From Oscillospiraceae bacterium (GTDB lineage: Bacteria; Bacillota; Clostridia; Oscillospirales; Oscillospiraceae), in NCBI GenBank assembly GCA_009785525.1, contig WQWC01000002.1:60814-124813 (forward strand): 64,000 nucleotides of DNA, read 5' to 3'. The position numbers and the translations under genes were made by a program. The stretch's first letter is position 1, and each line of letters begins with the position of its first letter. Shown in pieces: positions 31,998-41,196 of this stretch. The notes under the pieces were generated by a model that made no database searches, was not told the DNA's origin, and worked only from the letters and a program-made list of their open reading frames with translations.

Positions 31998-32882
31998 TTA
32001 AATCAACCCCACTGCAGCCATTGCCTTCTTCAGCTTCTCCAGATTCTCCGGCGCGGGATCAACCAGCGGCAGACGCAGTTCTCCGACATCCATGCCCATC
32101 AGGTTCAGAGCGGCTTTTACCGGGATCGGGTTGACCTCTATAAACAGCTTACCGATGAGATCAAGATATTTTAGCTGCAATCCGGCGGCGGTTTTGAAGT
32201 CGCCCACCAGACAGGCGTTCGTCATCTCGGCGACGACGTTTGGGACAACATTCGCCAGCACAGAGATAACGCCTTTCGCGCCGATTGACATCATCGGGAC
32301 AACGTCTTCGTCATTCCCGCTCCAGATATAAAACTCATCCCCGCAGGCGGCAATGGCGGAGGCAATCAGCGTGAAATTGCCAGAAGCCTCTTTCACACCG
32401 TTAATATTGGGGTGTTTTGCGAGTTCTTTGTATGTATCAACCTCAAACGACATGCCGGTTCGCGCGGGGACGTTATACAGGATAATCGGCGTATTCACCC
32501 TGTCTGCGATAAAAGCAAAGTGCTTGACAAGGCCACGCTGTGTTGTCTTGTTGTAATACGGTGTGGCCATCATAAGCGCGTCCACCCCTGATTTCTCCGC
32601 CTCCTGCGATAAGAACAGCGCTGCCATTGTATCGTTGCTGCCTGTACCGGCGATTACTTTAACACGGCCGTTCACATGCTTGACGCAGTAATCCACAGTC
32701 GCGCAATGCTCTTCTAAAGACTGGGTGGAAGCCTCTCCGGTAGTTCCGCAGATTGTAATGGCGGCGGTTCCGCCGGCTATTTGGAAATCAATCAGCTCGC
32801 CAAGTTTTTTGTAATCGACTTTCCCGCTACGAAAAGGCGTGACAATAGCGACTGATGAACCAGTAAAAACGGGGATTTTCAT
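31998..32882 (-). CDS. dapA: 4-hydroxy-tetrahydrodipicolinate synthase
   Basis: A 294-residue TIM-barrel aldolase condensing pyruvate with aspartate semialdehyde. Active-site residues are visible: GTTGE (46-50), Tyr136 and Arg141 in YNVPAR, and the Schiff-base Lys164 in GVKEASGN. The final GELRLPL fits the family. ATG 32882 lies after AAAGGATG; a start four codons upstream would overlap this SD. Operon order asd-dapA-DUF3795-dapB; lysine feedback is probably at the riboswitch upstream of asd. Confidence 0.95.
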   Translation of the reverse strand: MKIPVFTGSSVAIVTPFRSGKVDYKKLGELIDFQIAGGTAAITICGTTGEASTQSLEEHCATVDYCVKHVNGRVKVIAGTGSNDTMAALFLSQEAEKSGVDALMMATPYYNKTTQRGLVKHFAFIADRVNTPIILYNVPARTGMSFEVDTYKELAKHPNINGVKEASGNFTLIASAIAACGDEFYIWSGNDEDVVPMMSIGAKGVISVLANVVPNVVAEMTNACLVGDFKTAAGLQLKYLDLIGKLFIEVNPIPVKAALNLMGMDVGELRLPLVDPAPENLEKLKKAMAAVGLI

Positions 32883-32907
32883 TGTTTGGAACATCCTTTC
32901 ATTGTAA

Positions 32908-33002
32908 TGCGCTGTAGGGGACGATGGCAATCGTCCCGCCGAATCACAGGCCTGACCCTGCAAAAAACGTGATCCCGTAAGGGCGATTATTAATCGCCCT
33001 TA
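32908..33002. repeat. Repeat modules between asd and dapA
   Basis: CTGTAGGGGACGATGGCAAT with its partner, then the palindrome GTAAGGGCGATTA/TTAATCGCCCTTAC whose minus-strand TAA is the asd stop. Confidence 0.75.
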
Positions 33003-34079
33003 CATCCACCCCTCCGCACACAGCAATTCCGCCAGCAGAACCGCGCCTCCGGCGGCCCCGCGTAAGGTGTTGTGGCTTAGAGATATGAACTTATAATCGT
33101 ACTGCGTATCAGGCCGCAGACGGCCTATAGAGATGGCCATGCCGTTTTCCAGATTACGGTCAAGCTTAGTCTGCGGGCGATTCTCTTCTTCAAAGTAATG
33201 CAGGAATTGCTTCGGCGCGGACGGCAGATCAAGCTCCTGCGGCCTGCCTTTGAAATCGCGCCAGATTGACTTGATTTCATCCATACTTGGCGGATTCTCA
33301 AACGAAACGAACACGGCGCCCATATGCCCGTCAGACGCGGGAACGCGGATGCACTGCGTCGTAATCGCGGGCAGACTTGCGGGAACTATCTCGGAGGACG
33401 TGACTTCGCCCCAGATTTTCAGCGGTTCTTTTTCCGACTTCTCTTCTTCGCCGCCGATGTAGGGAATCACATTGTCAACCATCTCCGGCCAGGTATCGAA
33501 TGTCTTCCCCGCCCCGGAAATCGCCTGATACGTACATACAAGGGCGCGGTTAAGTCCAAATCTATCACGTAGCGGATGAAGCGCGGGGACATAGCTTTGG
33601 ATAGAACAGTTTGACTTAACGGCGATAAATCCGCGGCTAGTCCCCAGCCGTTTTCTCTGGGCTTCAATCACCGCGATATGATTGGGATTAACCTCCGGTA
33701 TCACCATCGGTACATCCGCAGTCCACCGGTGGGCTGAATTGTTAGAAACGACGGGGCATTCAGCTTTGGCATATGCCTCTTCCAACGCCTTGATTTCTTC
33801 TTTTTTCATGTCAACGGCCGAAAAGACAAAATCCACGGAGTCGGCAATTGCTTTGATATCCATCTCGGCGGAGGTAACTATCAGATTTTTTGCGGATTCC
33901 GGCACCGGGGTTTCCATCATCCACCGGCCCGTGACAGATTCACCGTATGTCATCCCGGCAGAGCGTGAACTGGCGGCGACGGCCGTCAACTCAAACCACG
34001 GGTGTTTGTCAATCAACGAGACAAAACGCTGGCCGACCATTCCCGTGGCGCCGATTACGCCTACTTTGTACTTCTTCAT
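33000..34079 (-). CDS. asd: Aspartate-semialdehyde dehydrogenase (archaeal/fungal-type)
   Basis: A 359-residue NADP-dependent enzyme making aspartate semialdehyde, the branch point to lysine, methionine and threonine. GVIGATGMVGQRF (8-20) binds the nucleotide; Cys158 in KSNCSIQ is the nucleophile; RVPASDGHMGAVFV carries the active-site His. AASSRSAGMTYGE is typical of the longer archaeal/fungal branch, which also occurs in Clostridia. ATG 34079 follows GGAGGT by 8 bases. First gene behind the lysine riboswitch. Its stop TAA lies in a repeat palindrome. Confidence 0.94.
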   Translation of the reverse strand: MKKYKVGVIGATGMVGQRFVSLIDKHPWFELTAVAASSRSAGMTYGESVTGRWMMETPVPESAKNLIVTSAEMDIKAIADSVDFVFSAVDMKKEEIKALEEAYAKAECPVVSNNSAHRWTADVPMVIPEVNPNHIAVIEAQRKRLGTSRGFIAVKSNCSIQSYVPALHPLRDRFGLNRALVCTYQAISGAGKTFDTWPEMVDNVIPYIGGEEEKSEKEPLKIWGEVTSSEIVPASLPAITTQCIRVPASDGHMGAVFVSFENPPSMDEIKSIWRDFKGRPQELDLPSAPKQFLHYFEEENRPQTKLDRNLENGMAISIGRLRPDTQYDYKFISLSHNTLRGAAGGAVLLAELLCAEGWM

Positions 34080-34220
34080 TTTTTCAAGACCTCCGTACCC
34101 TATAATATTCAAAAAACAAGATTTAGACTCTATGCAAATTTTGATAAAGCAAATTCGCTAAAATCAAGCTTTGATTCCCCATTGTAACTGTATTTGTAAC
34201 AAAAAAATATAAAAAGTTAC

Positions 34221-34257
34221 AAAAAAATTAATCAGCAGGCTAGTCAACCGGCTGATT
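34221..34257 (-). terminator. Riboswitch-controlled terminator upstream of asd
   Basis: Minus strand AATCAGC...GCTGATT with an inner CC/GG pair, followed by AATTTTTTT. It sits between the lysine aptamer and asd, so lysine binding would favour termination. Confidence 0.75.
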
Positions 34258-34310
34258 TTGTTATATAATGTTATCGTAAAAACACGGATAAACACGATAA
34301 ACTACATTTC

Positions 34311-34494
34311 AAAAGCAGACAGCGCTCCAACCCTTCACGGGGCGGCAGTCTTATGGATATTATCCGAAAAGACCAGAGTCAACGCCCCGATTCAGCGCGA
34401 ACCCTTCGGCGGTTTGCCCCTTTTACAGCGGGTTATAAGACTTATCGGAACCCTCGCCGCTGCTACTGATGATAGACCGCACCTCTGAGCTTTT
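34311..34494 (-). promoter_or_regulatory. Lysine riboswitch (L box)
   Basis: About 184 bases on the minus strand. P1 pairs AAAAGC (34489-34494) with GCTTTT (34311-34316). Conserved L-box segments appear in order: AGAGGTGCGG, CATCAGTAG, AAAAGGGGCAAACCGCCGAA, GACTGCCGCCCCGTGAAGGG and TTGGAGCGCTGTC. It lies downstream of a consensus promoter and upstream of a terminator and asd-dapA-DUF3795-dapB, which fits lysine repression of diaminopimelate synthesis. Confidence 0.9.
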
Positions 34495-34508
34495 ATGGTA
34501 TATCTAGC

Positions 34509-34537
34509 ATTTTACTATGTCTGTGTTTGTTTGTCAA
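34509..34537 (-). promoter_or_regulatory. Promoter of the lysine-riboswitch operon
   Basis: Minus strand TTGACA, 17 bases, TAAAAT, 15 bases before the aptamer. Confidence 0.8.
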
Positions 34538-34586
34538 GTGGACATCCCCTATGGTCCATATCACGTCATAAGGAGTCAGCAAAAAA

Positions 34587-36356
34587 ATGAACAAAACGAT
34601 AAAACGGATAGTGTCTGCTATAATGGCGCTTTGTATAATCTTTGCCGCGGCGGTGTTTGGATCGCCGCAGATGGTGCATGACGCTCACGCGGCGAATCAG
34701 GCGGTGTTTACGCCGCCCGTTTCTACGATGCGGATAGGCCTGGCTTTCGGTACAAATGCGGTTGCATCGGCTAATCTGCAAAACGCCGATGGTATGGGCA
34801 GTGGATTTTACTTCGGTTTTTTCCATGACAGGGAGTTTGTCCCGATAGGCGCATATACAAATGCCACGGCGATATCGATGATGATGGACAGGAACATGAC
34901 TTGGCACCCCGATTCAAGAGAGTATCGCGAAGGTACAGAAGGCTCTGTTGTCGTTGGAGTATTTCATATCCAGCTGGATATGCCGTTTGATACATATGCG
35001 GAAGCCAGGGCGGAGGCTAATTTGCGGACGCGGCAGAACGCGCGGTCATTTGTCAAATACTATAGGGGGCGGTTTTTCGTCTGCGTGGGCCAGTATACAA
35101 CAAGGGACGCGGCAGAATCGGCACAGGCGGCGATGAATCTCACGGAAACAAGTCATATAACAGCAGGTTCGCAGCATACAATAACGGTTGTGGAAACCGG
35201 CACGAATAATATTCTGTTTGAATTCGACTACGGCGCGACTCGCCATCTTGGCGTGATGCCGAGGTCACAACGGGGTGTGAATCCTGAAACATGGTTCAGG
35301 GGGAATCGGTATCACGGCGGGTTCCAATACGCCCGGCTGACCGGCGGGGCGATAACGGTGGTCAATTTTGTCAATATTGAAGACTACGTAAAAGGCGTTG
35401 TGCCTTATGAAATGCCGAATAACTGGCCGATTGAGGCGTTGAAAGCCCAGGCCGTCACCGCGCGGACGTTTGCCATGGGCAGACTGGACAGATATCGCGC
35501 CCAAGGGTTTGATATATGTAGAACGGAACACTGCCAAGTTTACAGGGGGCGCGGGGAAGCTAACGCGCGGACCGATACAGCCGTAAGGGAAACTGCCGGT
35601 GTGTACGTGACGATTAACGGCAGACTGGTCGGGACATACTATGCGTCATCCAATGGCGGCGCGTCTGAAAACAGTGAGAATGTGTGGGTCTCAGCATACT
35701 CGCACTTACGGGGCGTGATCGACCCGTTTGAGGCGGAGATCGCCTATAGGATACCGAATTATCATTGGGAAGTCAGCTTCACCTCGGAACAGATTACACG
35801 GCGTTTGCGGGACAGGGGATTTAATGTGGGACAGATCGTCCATATGGAAGTGTCTGAATATTCGCCGACAGGCAACGCGATAGCCGTGACGATGAGAGAT
35901 GAGAACGGCAGAAACTGGACATTCAGAAGGCGCAATGAGCTTATGACCGCACTCGGTGTCCGTACGCAGCGGTTTGACATCGGCGAGAGACGATGGGTGA
36001 GCAACTTTGCCGGAGTCGGCGGGATACATGTAAACAGTCCCGGCAACAGGCTCCCGTCAAGGGCATACGCTGTCGGAAGTGACGGAGTCTCACGCCCGGT
36101 GACAGGAGGATATATGTACGCGATAACCGGTACAAATGCAGTTGAACGCCTCATCACAGCCCCGCAGACTGGCGGAGGCGGGACAATTGTGGGCGGAGGC
36201 AACGGCATGATAGACGGGGTCTTCACTATCAGAGGTACCGGTAACGGCCACAACGTCGGAATGAGCCAGTGGGGCGCATATGCCATGGCAAGCTTGCATG
36301 GAAAAACTTATGTTGAGATTATTCAATTTTATTTCACGGGGGTAACTGTTGGATGA
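34587..36356 (+). CDS. SpoIID/LytB-domain protein with SPOR-like region
   Basis: A 589-residue secreted protein; signal peptide ends near HAANQA (residue about 35). Residues about 130-195 resemble a SPOR-like repeat ([20 protein letters not shown]). The SpoIID domain starts near residue 250: [34 protein letters not shown], then [15 protein letters not shown], and ends with [20 protein letters not shown]-like residues [15 protein letters not shown]. SpoIID is a lytic transglycosylase used in engulfment. AAGGAG precedes ATG 34587. Coupled to queA by ATGA; the order spoIID-queA is common in Clostridia. Confidence 0.9.
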   Translation: MNKTIKRIVSAIMALCIIFAAAVFGSPQMVHDAHAANQAVFTPPVSTMRIGLAFGTNAVASANLQNADGMGSGFYFGFFHDREFVPIGAYTNATAISMMMDRNMTWHPDSREYREGTEGSVVVGVFHIQLDMPFDTYAEARAEANLRTRQNARSFVKYYRGRFFVCVGQYTTRDAAESAQAAMNLTETSHITAGSQHTITVVETGTNNILFEFDYGATRHLGVMPRSQRGVNPETWFRGNRYHGGFQYARLTGGAITVVNFVNIEDYVKGVVPYEMPNNWPIEALKAQAVTARTFAMGRLDRYRAQGFDICRTEHCQVYRGRGEANARTDTAVRETAGVYVTINGRLVGTYYASSNGGASENSENVWVSAYSHLRGVIDPFEAEIAYRIPNYHWEVSFTSEQITRRLRDRGFNVGQIVHMEVSEYSPTGNAIAVTMRDENGRNWTFRRRNELMTALGVRTQRFDIGERRWVSNFAGVGGIHVNSPGNRLPSRAYAVGSDGVSRPVTGGYMYAITGTNAVERLITAPQTGGGGTIVGGGNGMIDGVFTIRGTGNGHNVGMSQWGAYAMASLHGKTYVEIIQFYFTGVTVG

Positions 36357-37375
36357 ATAAAAGCGACTTTAGCTTCACACTGCCGGAAGAGCTGATTGCA
36401 CAGACACCGTTAGAGCGGCGCGAGGACTCAAGACTTATGTGCCTGAACAGGAAAACGGGTGAGACGGAACATAGGATATTCCATGAACTGCCGGACATTT
36501 TACGTGCCGGGGATTGTCTTATTATGAACGACTCACGCGTGTTGCCGGCCCGCCTTCTTGGAAATCTGAGGACAGGCGGCGCTATAGAAGTGGTGCTTCT
36601 GCGTGACTTGGGGGACGGCGTTTGGGAATGCCTCACCCGTCCGGGAAGAAAGACAAAAATTGGCACGGAGATTATCTTCGGCGATGGCGAGCTGACAGCA
36701 GAAGTAACCGGCGAGGCCGAAGATGGGAACAGGCTGTTAAAATTCCACTATAGGGGGATTTTCCTAGAAGTGCTGGAGCGGCTAGGCAGAACTCCGTTGC
36801 CGCCGTATATACATGAAGAGCTGGAGGATTCTGAGCGGTATCAGACAGTGTATTCAAAAGAGGTTGGCTCCGCCGCCGCGCCGACAGCGGGATTGCATTT
36901 TACGAAAGAACTGCTTGCGGAGATAGAATCCCGAGGGGTAGAGCTGTGTTATCTGACACTGCATGTGGGTCTGGGTACATTCCGCCCTGTCAAGGTGGAT
37001 GATATTGAGGATCATAGAATGCACGCCGAATATTGCCTGATATCAGCGGAAACGGCAGCGCGGATAAACAAAGCGAGAGAATCTGGCGGACGCGCAATTT
37101 GCGTTGGAACAACATCGTGCCGCACACTTGAATCGGTCGCCGATGAATCAGGCAAGCTCTCCGAATTTTCGGGATTCACGGATATTTTCATCTACCCCGG
37201 ATATGAGTTCAAAGCTACAGACGGATTGATTACGAATTTCCATCTGCCGGAGAGTACGCTTATAATGATGATATCAGCCTTGGCCGGGCGTGAAAACGTG
37301 CTGGACGCGTACAACGAGGCAGTGCGGGAGCGGTACAGATTCTTCTCTTTCGGCGACGCGATGCTGATTGTGTGA
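36353..37375 (+). CDS. queA: tRNA preQ1(34) S-adenosylmethionine ribosyltransferase-isomerase
   Basis: A 340-residue enzyme that moves and rearranges the ribose of SAM onto preQ1 in tRNA, giving epoxyqueuosine. Signature parts: [57 protein letters not shown] and [19 protein letters not shown]. Starts within the spoIID stop. Its usual partner tgt lies 6.7 kb downstream, separated by the AraC and cobalamin block. Confidence 0.95.
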   Translation: MNKSDFSFTLPEELIAQTPLERREDSRLMCLNRKTGETEHRIFHELPDILRAGDCLIMNDSRVLPARLLGNLRTGGAIEVVLLRDLGDGVWECLTRPGRKTKIGTEIIFGDGELTAEVTGEAEDGNRLLKFHYRGIFLEVLERLGRTPLPPYIHEELEDSERYQTVYSKEVGSAAAPTAGLHFTKELLAEIESRGVELCYLTLHVGLGTFRPVKVDDIEDHRMHAEYCLISAETAARINKARESGGRAICVGTTSCRTLESVADESGKLSEFSGFTDIFIYPGYEFKATDGLITNFHLPESTLIMMISALAGRENVLDAYNEAVRERYRFFSFGDAMLIV

Positions 37376-37394
37376 TAAGCACTATTGTAACGTT

Positions 37395-37438
37395 TTCCCT
37401 GTGGCAGTATAATACCGTCACAGGGAATTGTGTTTTTT
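37395..37438 (+). terminator. Terminator after queA
   Basis: TTCCCTGTG (37395) pairs with CACAGGGAA (37419), loop with TATAATA, T-run at 37432-37438. Confidence 0.75.
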
Positions 37439-37527
37439 GACAGTAAAAATGAGGTCGATTATCGACACGTATCAGATCATAGTGCTCAATCAACGGCAAA
37501 ATTGCCGGGGACAACACTGAGCATTTT

Positions 37528-37557
37528 TTGACATGACTTTTCATTATTTGATATTGT
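37528..37557 (+). promoter_or_regulatory. Promoter of the AraC-fusion gene
   Basis: TTGACA, 18 bases, TATTGT; SD AAAGGGGG follows before the GTG start. Confidence 0.55.
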
Positions 37558-37584
37558 AATATTGACAAGAAAGGGGGCTAACCT

Positions 37585-39177
37585 GTGAACTGGATACAAA
37601 GCCTGACAAAAGCCATCAATTATATCGAAAACAACCTCACCCATAACATTAGCGTCAGCGGTGTCGCGGACAAGGTGTATGCTTCCAACTCCAATTTCCA
37701 ACGTGTTTTTCATCTGGCAACAGGCATAACCATCGGAGACTATATCCGGAACAGGCGCTTGAGTTTGGCCGGGCAGGAGTTGCTGCATCCAAAGAATAGA
37801 ATTATTGATGTGGCAATGAAGTATCAATATGATACGCAGGAAAGTTTTTCTAAGGCTTTCACACGATTCCACGGAATCAGCCCTTCTGATGCGCGGAAGC
37901 AACGGAGTATGCTTAAATACTTCCACCCGTTAGTCATCAATATTACGATTCAGGGAGGATTCAACATGTCAGATAGCTTGGAAATCTTAACATCGGCACA
38001 GCACTCGGCAATGGAATCGGATTCCATCGCAGACTTATTTGCGGGGGTCGAGCCTGCACGTACAAGCAACAAGATTCAGAACTACCGCAGAATTGAATCT
38101 TGGCAGAATTATTTTCTTTGTTCCGCCATTTACTCTGTTGGAGAAAAGCTGGGTGTGGATATAGAAGATTTTAAGTTTTACGCCAACTTTACCGGCGACA
38201 ATTTTACCTATCTCTATGCCGCCGAGAAAGGCAATCCCGCCAATGTGCAATGTGACAGCGGTGTGACTGCCTCTTTCTTTATGCCCCATGTAGTGAAAAA
38301 GGCATATGCCGCTTTCGGCTATAACTGTATTTATATCTCCAACAGTCAAATAAAAAAGGACTTCCGCGCGGTGATGAATGCCATCAAAGCCTCCATTGAC
38401 AAGGGGATCCCCGTTTTAGCTTGGGGCATGGGCAATGTGATGGTGGGAATGGGCGACAGGTATGACCCGTCTGATTGGGCCGCGGGTGATGTAAATATTA
38501 GCTTTAGCCGGTATGATACGCTGCCTGAAGGATGTCTTATCGGCGGCTACGATGAAAACGATGTGCTGTATGTGAATCTTTACCCCGGAGAGGAACGTAT
38601 GCCCGAAGGGTCTATTGATGAATATGGCTACTCTGCGATTACCAATGGCTTGGACACCACTTGTGGGCTATTTTTCGTGGGCGCTAAACTTGAAAACCAG
38701 GATATGCGCCAACTGTATCTGGACGCGATTGAATCCATTCCCACCTTTCTGACCCTGCCCGTCTTCGAAAGCACTTGGGGAGGCACATACGCTTTTGGTA
38801 AAGCGGCCTTTGATGTATGGGCGGATACGCTTGTCACAGAAGAATATTTCGCTGATAAAGCCGATGAGGAACTCAACGGAATATGCTGGAACTTGCATTG
38901 TTCGCCTTACTGTTGCGTTTGCACAAGCGGGGCGTATGAGTTTATCAAAGACGCGGCTGAAAAATATCCCGACCTAACGATAGCCGCAAATATTCTGCCG
39001 CTATATAAGAAAATGGGCGAATATAAGGATGAAATCTGGCGACTGCAAGACGGCTTCTTCCCCTCGATGGATGAATTCCGAAACCCCGAATTTAGGATGC
39101 AAATAGCTGAGATATTGATGAAAATGGGAGGGCTTTGTGTCGACATACTTAGGCTGTTTGAACGGGATTTAGTATAA
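37585..39177 (+). CDS. AraC-family regulator fused to a large BtrH/papain-like domain
   Basis: A 530-residue protein. Residues 1-105 are the two-helix-turn-helix AraC domain (INYIENNLTHNISVSGVADK, SNFQRVFHLATGITIGDYI, YDTQESFSKAFTRFHGISPS). The rest (about 120-530) is large and globular, with SWQNYFLCSAIYSVGEKLG, then ASIDKGIPVLAWGMG and GCLIGGYDENDVLYVNLYPG, a layout resembling the N-terminal domain of BtrH-like or C39-type cysteine proteins, and a helical end. Cys117-like catalytic assignment is not made. AraC domain first and effector last is the MarA/Rob-type order. GTG start behind AAAGGGGG. Target and ligand unknown; it is not obviously linked to B12. Confidence 0.75.
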   Translation: MNWIQSLTKAINYIENNLTHNISVSGVADKVYASNSNFQRVFHLATGITIGDYIRNRRLSLAGQELLHPKNRIIDVAMKYQYDTQESFSKAFTRFHGISPSDARKQRSMLKYFHPLVINITIQGGFNMSDSLEILTSAQHSAMESDSIADLFAGVEPARTSNKIQNYRRIESWQNYFLCSAIYSVGEKLGVDIEDFKFYANFTGDNFTYLYAAEKGNPANVQCDSGVTASFFMPHVVKKAYAAFGYNCIYISNSQIKKDFRAVMNAIKASIDKGIPVLAWGMGNVMVGMGDRYDPSDWAAGDVNISFSRYDTLPEGCLIGGYDENDVLYVNLYPGEERMPEGSIDEYGYSAITNGLDTTCGLFFVGAKLENQDMRQLYLDAIESIPTFLTLPVFESTWGGTYAFGKAAFDVWADTLVTEEYFADKADEELNGICWNLHCSPYCCVCTSGAYEFIKDAAEKYPDLTIAANILPLYKKMGEYKDEIWRLQDGFFPSMDEFRNPEFRMQIAEILMKMGGLCVDILRLFERDLV

Positions 39178-39183
39178 AAACGC

Positions 39184-39212
39184 TTGACAGCGGCGCGGAG
39201 GTCGCGTATAAT
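39184..39212 (+). promoter_or_regulatory. Consensus promoter of the cobalamin-riboswitch operon
   Basis: TTGACA, exactly 17 bases, TATAAT. Confidence 0.85.
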
Positions 39213-39234
39213 CAACTCGAACTTAATTATTGAT

Positions 39235-39425
39235 AAAATGAAGGTGCAAAAGCCTGTTTTGCAAACAGGCCTAGGGAATCAGGTTAGAATCCTGAGCAGT
39301 CCTGCTGCCGTATTGACCCAGCCGCGTTTCACGTTCCATAGGGGGACAGTCATTGGGTAAATTGTTATCCGAGAAGGCGAAACGTTGGCGCGTAAAGGTC
39401 TTAGCCGGAATACCTGCCTCATTTT
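39235..39425 (+). promoter_or_regulatory. Cobalamin riboswitch
   Basis: P1 pairs AAAATGA (39235) with TCATTTT (39419). Conserved segments in order: AAGGTGC, CAGGCCTAGGGAATCAGG, GAATCCTGAGCAGTCCTGCT, CATTGGGTAAA, GAGAAGGCG, and the B12-box-like TTAGCCGGAATACCTGCC. The terminator at 39500 and cobT follow. Binding of adenosylcobalamin would be expected to reduce expression. Confidence 0.9.
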
Positions 39426-39499
39426 CCATAGCAGCTCCACAGAGTATGGGGACTTTATGATTTGTTGTGGGACATGTATTGTCTCGTGGTATTGCAGTT

Positions 39500-39530
39500 A
39501 TCCCGGCTCGTGTAATGAGGCGGGATTTTT
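39500..39530 (+). terminator. Terminator controlled by the cobalamin riboswitch
   Basis: ATCCCG-g-CTC / GAG-g-CGGGAT stem with a TTTTT tail. The cobT SD GGAGG (39536) follows directly. Confidence 0.75.
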
Positions 39531-39545
39531 ATTTTGGAGGATTGC

Positions 39546-40631
39546 ATGTTAAAAGAATACATATCCCAGATCAAAGCGCTTGATACCGGCGCAATGGAAC
39601 GCGCGAGAATCCGTCTTGACAATCTTGCCAAGCCGCCCGGCAGTCTCGGCAGACTTGAGGATATCGCCGAAAAACTTGCCGGGATCAGCGGAGAGCTGTT
39701 TTATGATACAAGCAAACGGTGCGTGATAATAATGTCCGGGGATAACGGAGTCTTTGAAGAAGGCGTCGCCGCGACTCCGCAATCGGTCACATACGCGCAG
39801 ACTATCAATTTTGCCAGAGGCCTCACCGGAGTGGCGGCAATAGCGAAGCAGTTCAATACCGATTTGATTATCACCGATGTCGGGATAAACGCCGATATCG
39901 ATTTCCCCGGCGTGAGGGATAGGAAAATCAGAAAAGCTACATGGAACATAGCCAAAGGCAGTGCCATGACATGCGAAGAGGCTGAACAGGTGATTTTAAT
40001 CGGGATAGAAACAGCTATCGAAGCCGCGCAAAACGGATACAAGCTGCTCGGCGCCGGTGAGATGGGCATCGCGAACACAACGACTTCCGCCGCCGTATTG
40101 TGCGCACTCACAGATTTACCGGCGGAACAGATAGCCGGAAAAGGCGCCGGGTTGAAAGAAGAGGCATACAGGCATAAGATTGAAGTTGTGAGAAGCGCCG
40201 TCAAAAACAACCGGCCCAATCCGGACGACGCCGTGGACGTTCTGGCAAAAGTCGGCGGATTTGAGATAGCGGCCATGACGGGTGTGTTTTTGGGCGGGGC
40301 GGTTGCCCGTGTCCCAGTGGTAATCGACGGATTTGTCTCAATAGTTGCAGCCCTATGCGCGGCGAGAATTTCGCCGGTTGCGAAAGATTATATGATAGCG
40401 TCTCACGCGTCGTTTGAGCAGGGATTTGTTCATGCGGCAAAGGCGTTGGGGGTTGAGCCGTATCTGAACCTGAACATGCGCCTTGGTGAAGGCAGCGGCT
40501 GCCCGATAATGTTCGCGGTAATCGACGCCGCGTGCGCCGCGATACGGGACATGGCAACATTTGAAGAAGCTGAGATCAACGATGAATATGTAGATGAGCT
40601 GAGAACCGGCGACAGCTTTACAATACGGTGA
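39546..40631 (+). CDS. cobT: Nicotinate-nucleotide--dimethylbenzimidazole phosphoribosyltransferase
   Basis: A 361-residue enzyme activating the lower ligand base of cobalamin to alpha-ribazole phosphate. Visible: LAKPPGSLGRLEDIA, MSGDNGVFEEGVAATPQSVT, GAGEMGIANTTTSAAV, PVVIDGFVSIVAAL and the active-site region LNMRLGEGSGCP. ATG 39546 follows GGAGG; the earlier in-frame start 39534 overlaps the terminator. First gene of the B12 nucleotide-loop operon. Confidence 0.95.
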   Translation: MLKEYISQIKALDTGAMERARIRLDNLAKPPGSLGRLEDIAEKLAGISGELFYDTSKRCVIIMSGDNGVFEEGVAATPQSVTYAQTINFARGLTGVAAIAKQFNTDLIITDVGINADIDFPGVRDRKIRKATWNIAKGSAMTCEEAEQVILIGIETAIEAAQNGYKLLGAGEMGIANTTTSAAVLCALTDLPAEQIAGKGAGLKEEAYRHKIEVVRSAVKNNRPNPDDAVDVLAKVGGFEIAAMTGVFLGGAVARVPVVIDGFVSIVAALCAARISPVAKDYMIASHASFEQGFVHAAKALGVEPYLNLNMRLGEGSGCPIMFAVIDAACAAIRDMATFEEAEINDEYVDELRTGDSFTIR

Positions 40632-40635
40632 CGCG

Positions 40636-41196
40636 ATGAAGATATTTATTTCAGGCGGCTGCAAAAACGGGAAGTCGTATTACGCACAAAAGCTCGCAAA
40701 AGCGCAGGCGGCGGGCGAATTATATTATGTTGCGACAATGAAATCCGCGGATTCAGAGGACGATGAGCGTATCGAACGTCACCAGAGAGAACGCGATGGC
40801 TGGGGGTTCACAACAGTGGAACAGCCCGCCGATATTGAGAATATTTTGCATAACTGCGACAGCGGCGGATCATTCCTGTTCGACAGCTTGACTGCGCTAC
40901 TATCAAATGAAATGTTCCCGATGGACGGCGATATAAATGTCCGCGCGGCAGAAAAGGTATCAAGCGGACTTAACCGTATTTTGGATGAGGTTGAGGATAT
41001 AGTAATCGTTTCGGACTACATATACAGCGACGCGATGATATACGATGAACTCACGGAACAATACCGCGAATCGCTTGCCGCGCTTGATCGTGAAGCCGCA
41101 GGAAAGTGCGATGTTGTGCTGGAAGCCGCGTATGCGAATTTAATCGTCCATAAAGGTGAGGAAATGTTCCATGGCATTTATCAAAAGATTCTTTAA
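40636..41196 (+). CDS. cobU: Adenosylcobinamide kinase/guanylyltransferase
   Basis: A 186-residue CobU family protein that phosphorylates adenosylcobinamide and links it to GMP. P-loop GGCKNGKS (7-14); YVATMKSADSEDDERIERHQ, then RERDGWGFTTVEQP holds the His that accepts GMP in the family; FLFDSLTALLSNEMF follows. The canonical C-terminal NEVG segment is replaced by SDYIYSDAMIYDELTEQYRE. A second CobU-like protein at 41947 has the usual C-terminal segment. 4 bases after cobT. Confidence 0.88.
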   Translation: MKIFISGGCKNGKSYYAQKLAKAQAAGELYYVATMKSADSEDDERIERHQRERDGWGFTTVEQPADIENILHNCDSGGSFLFDSLTALLSNEMFPMDGDINVRAAEKVSSGLNRILDEVEDIVIVSDYIYSDAMIYDELTEQYRESLAALDREAAGKCDVVLEAAYANLIVHKGEEMFHGIYQKIL

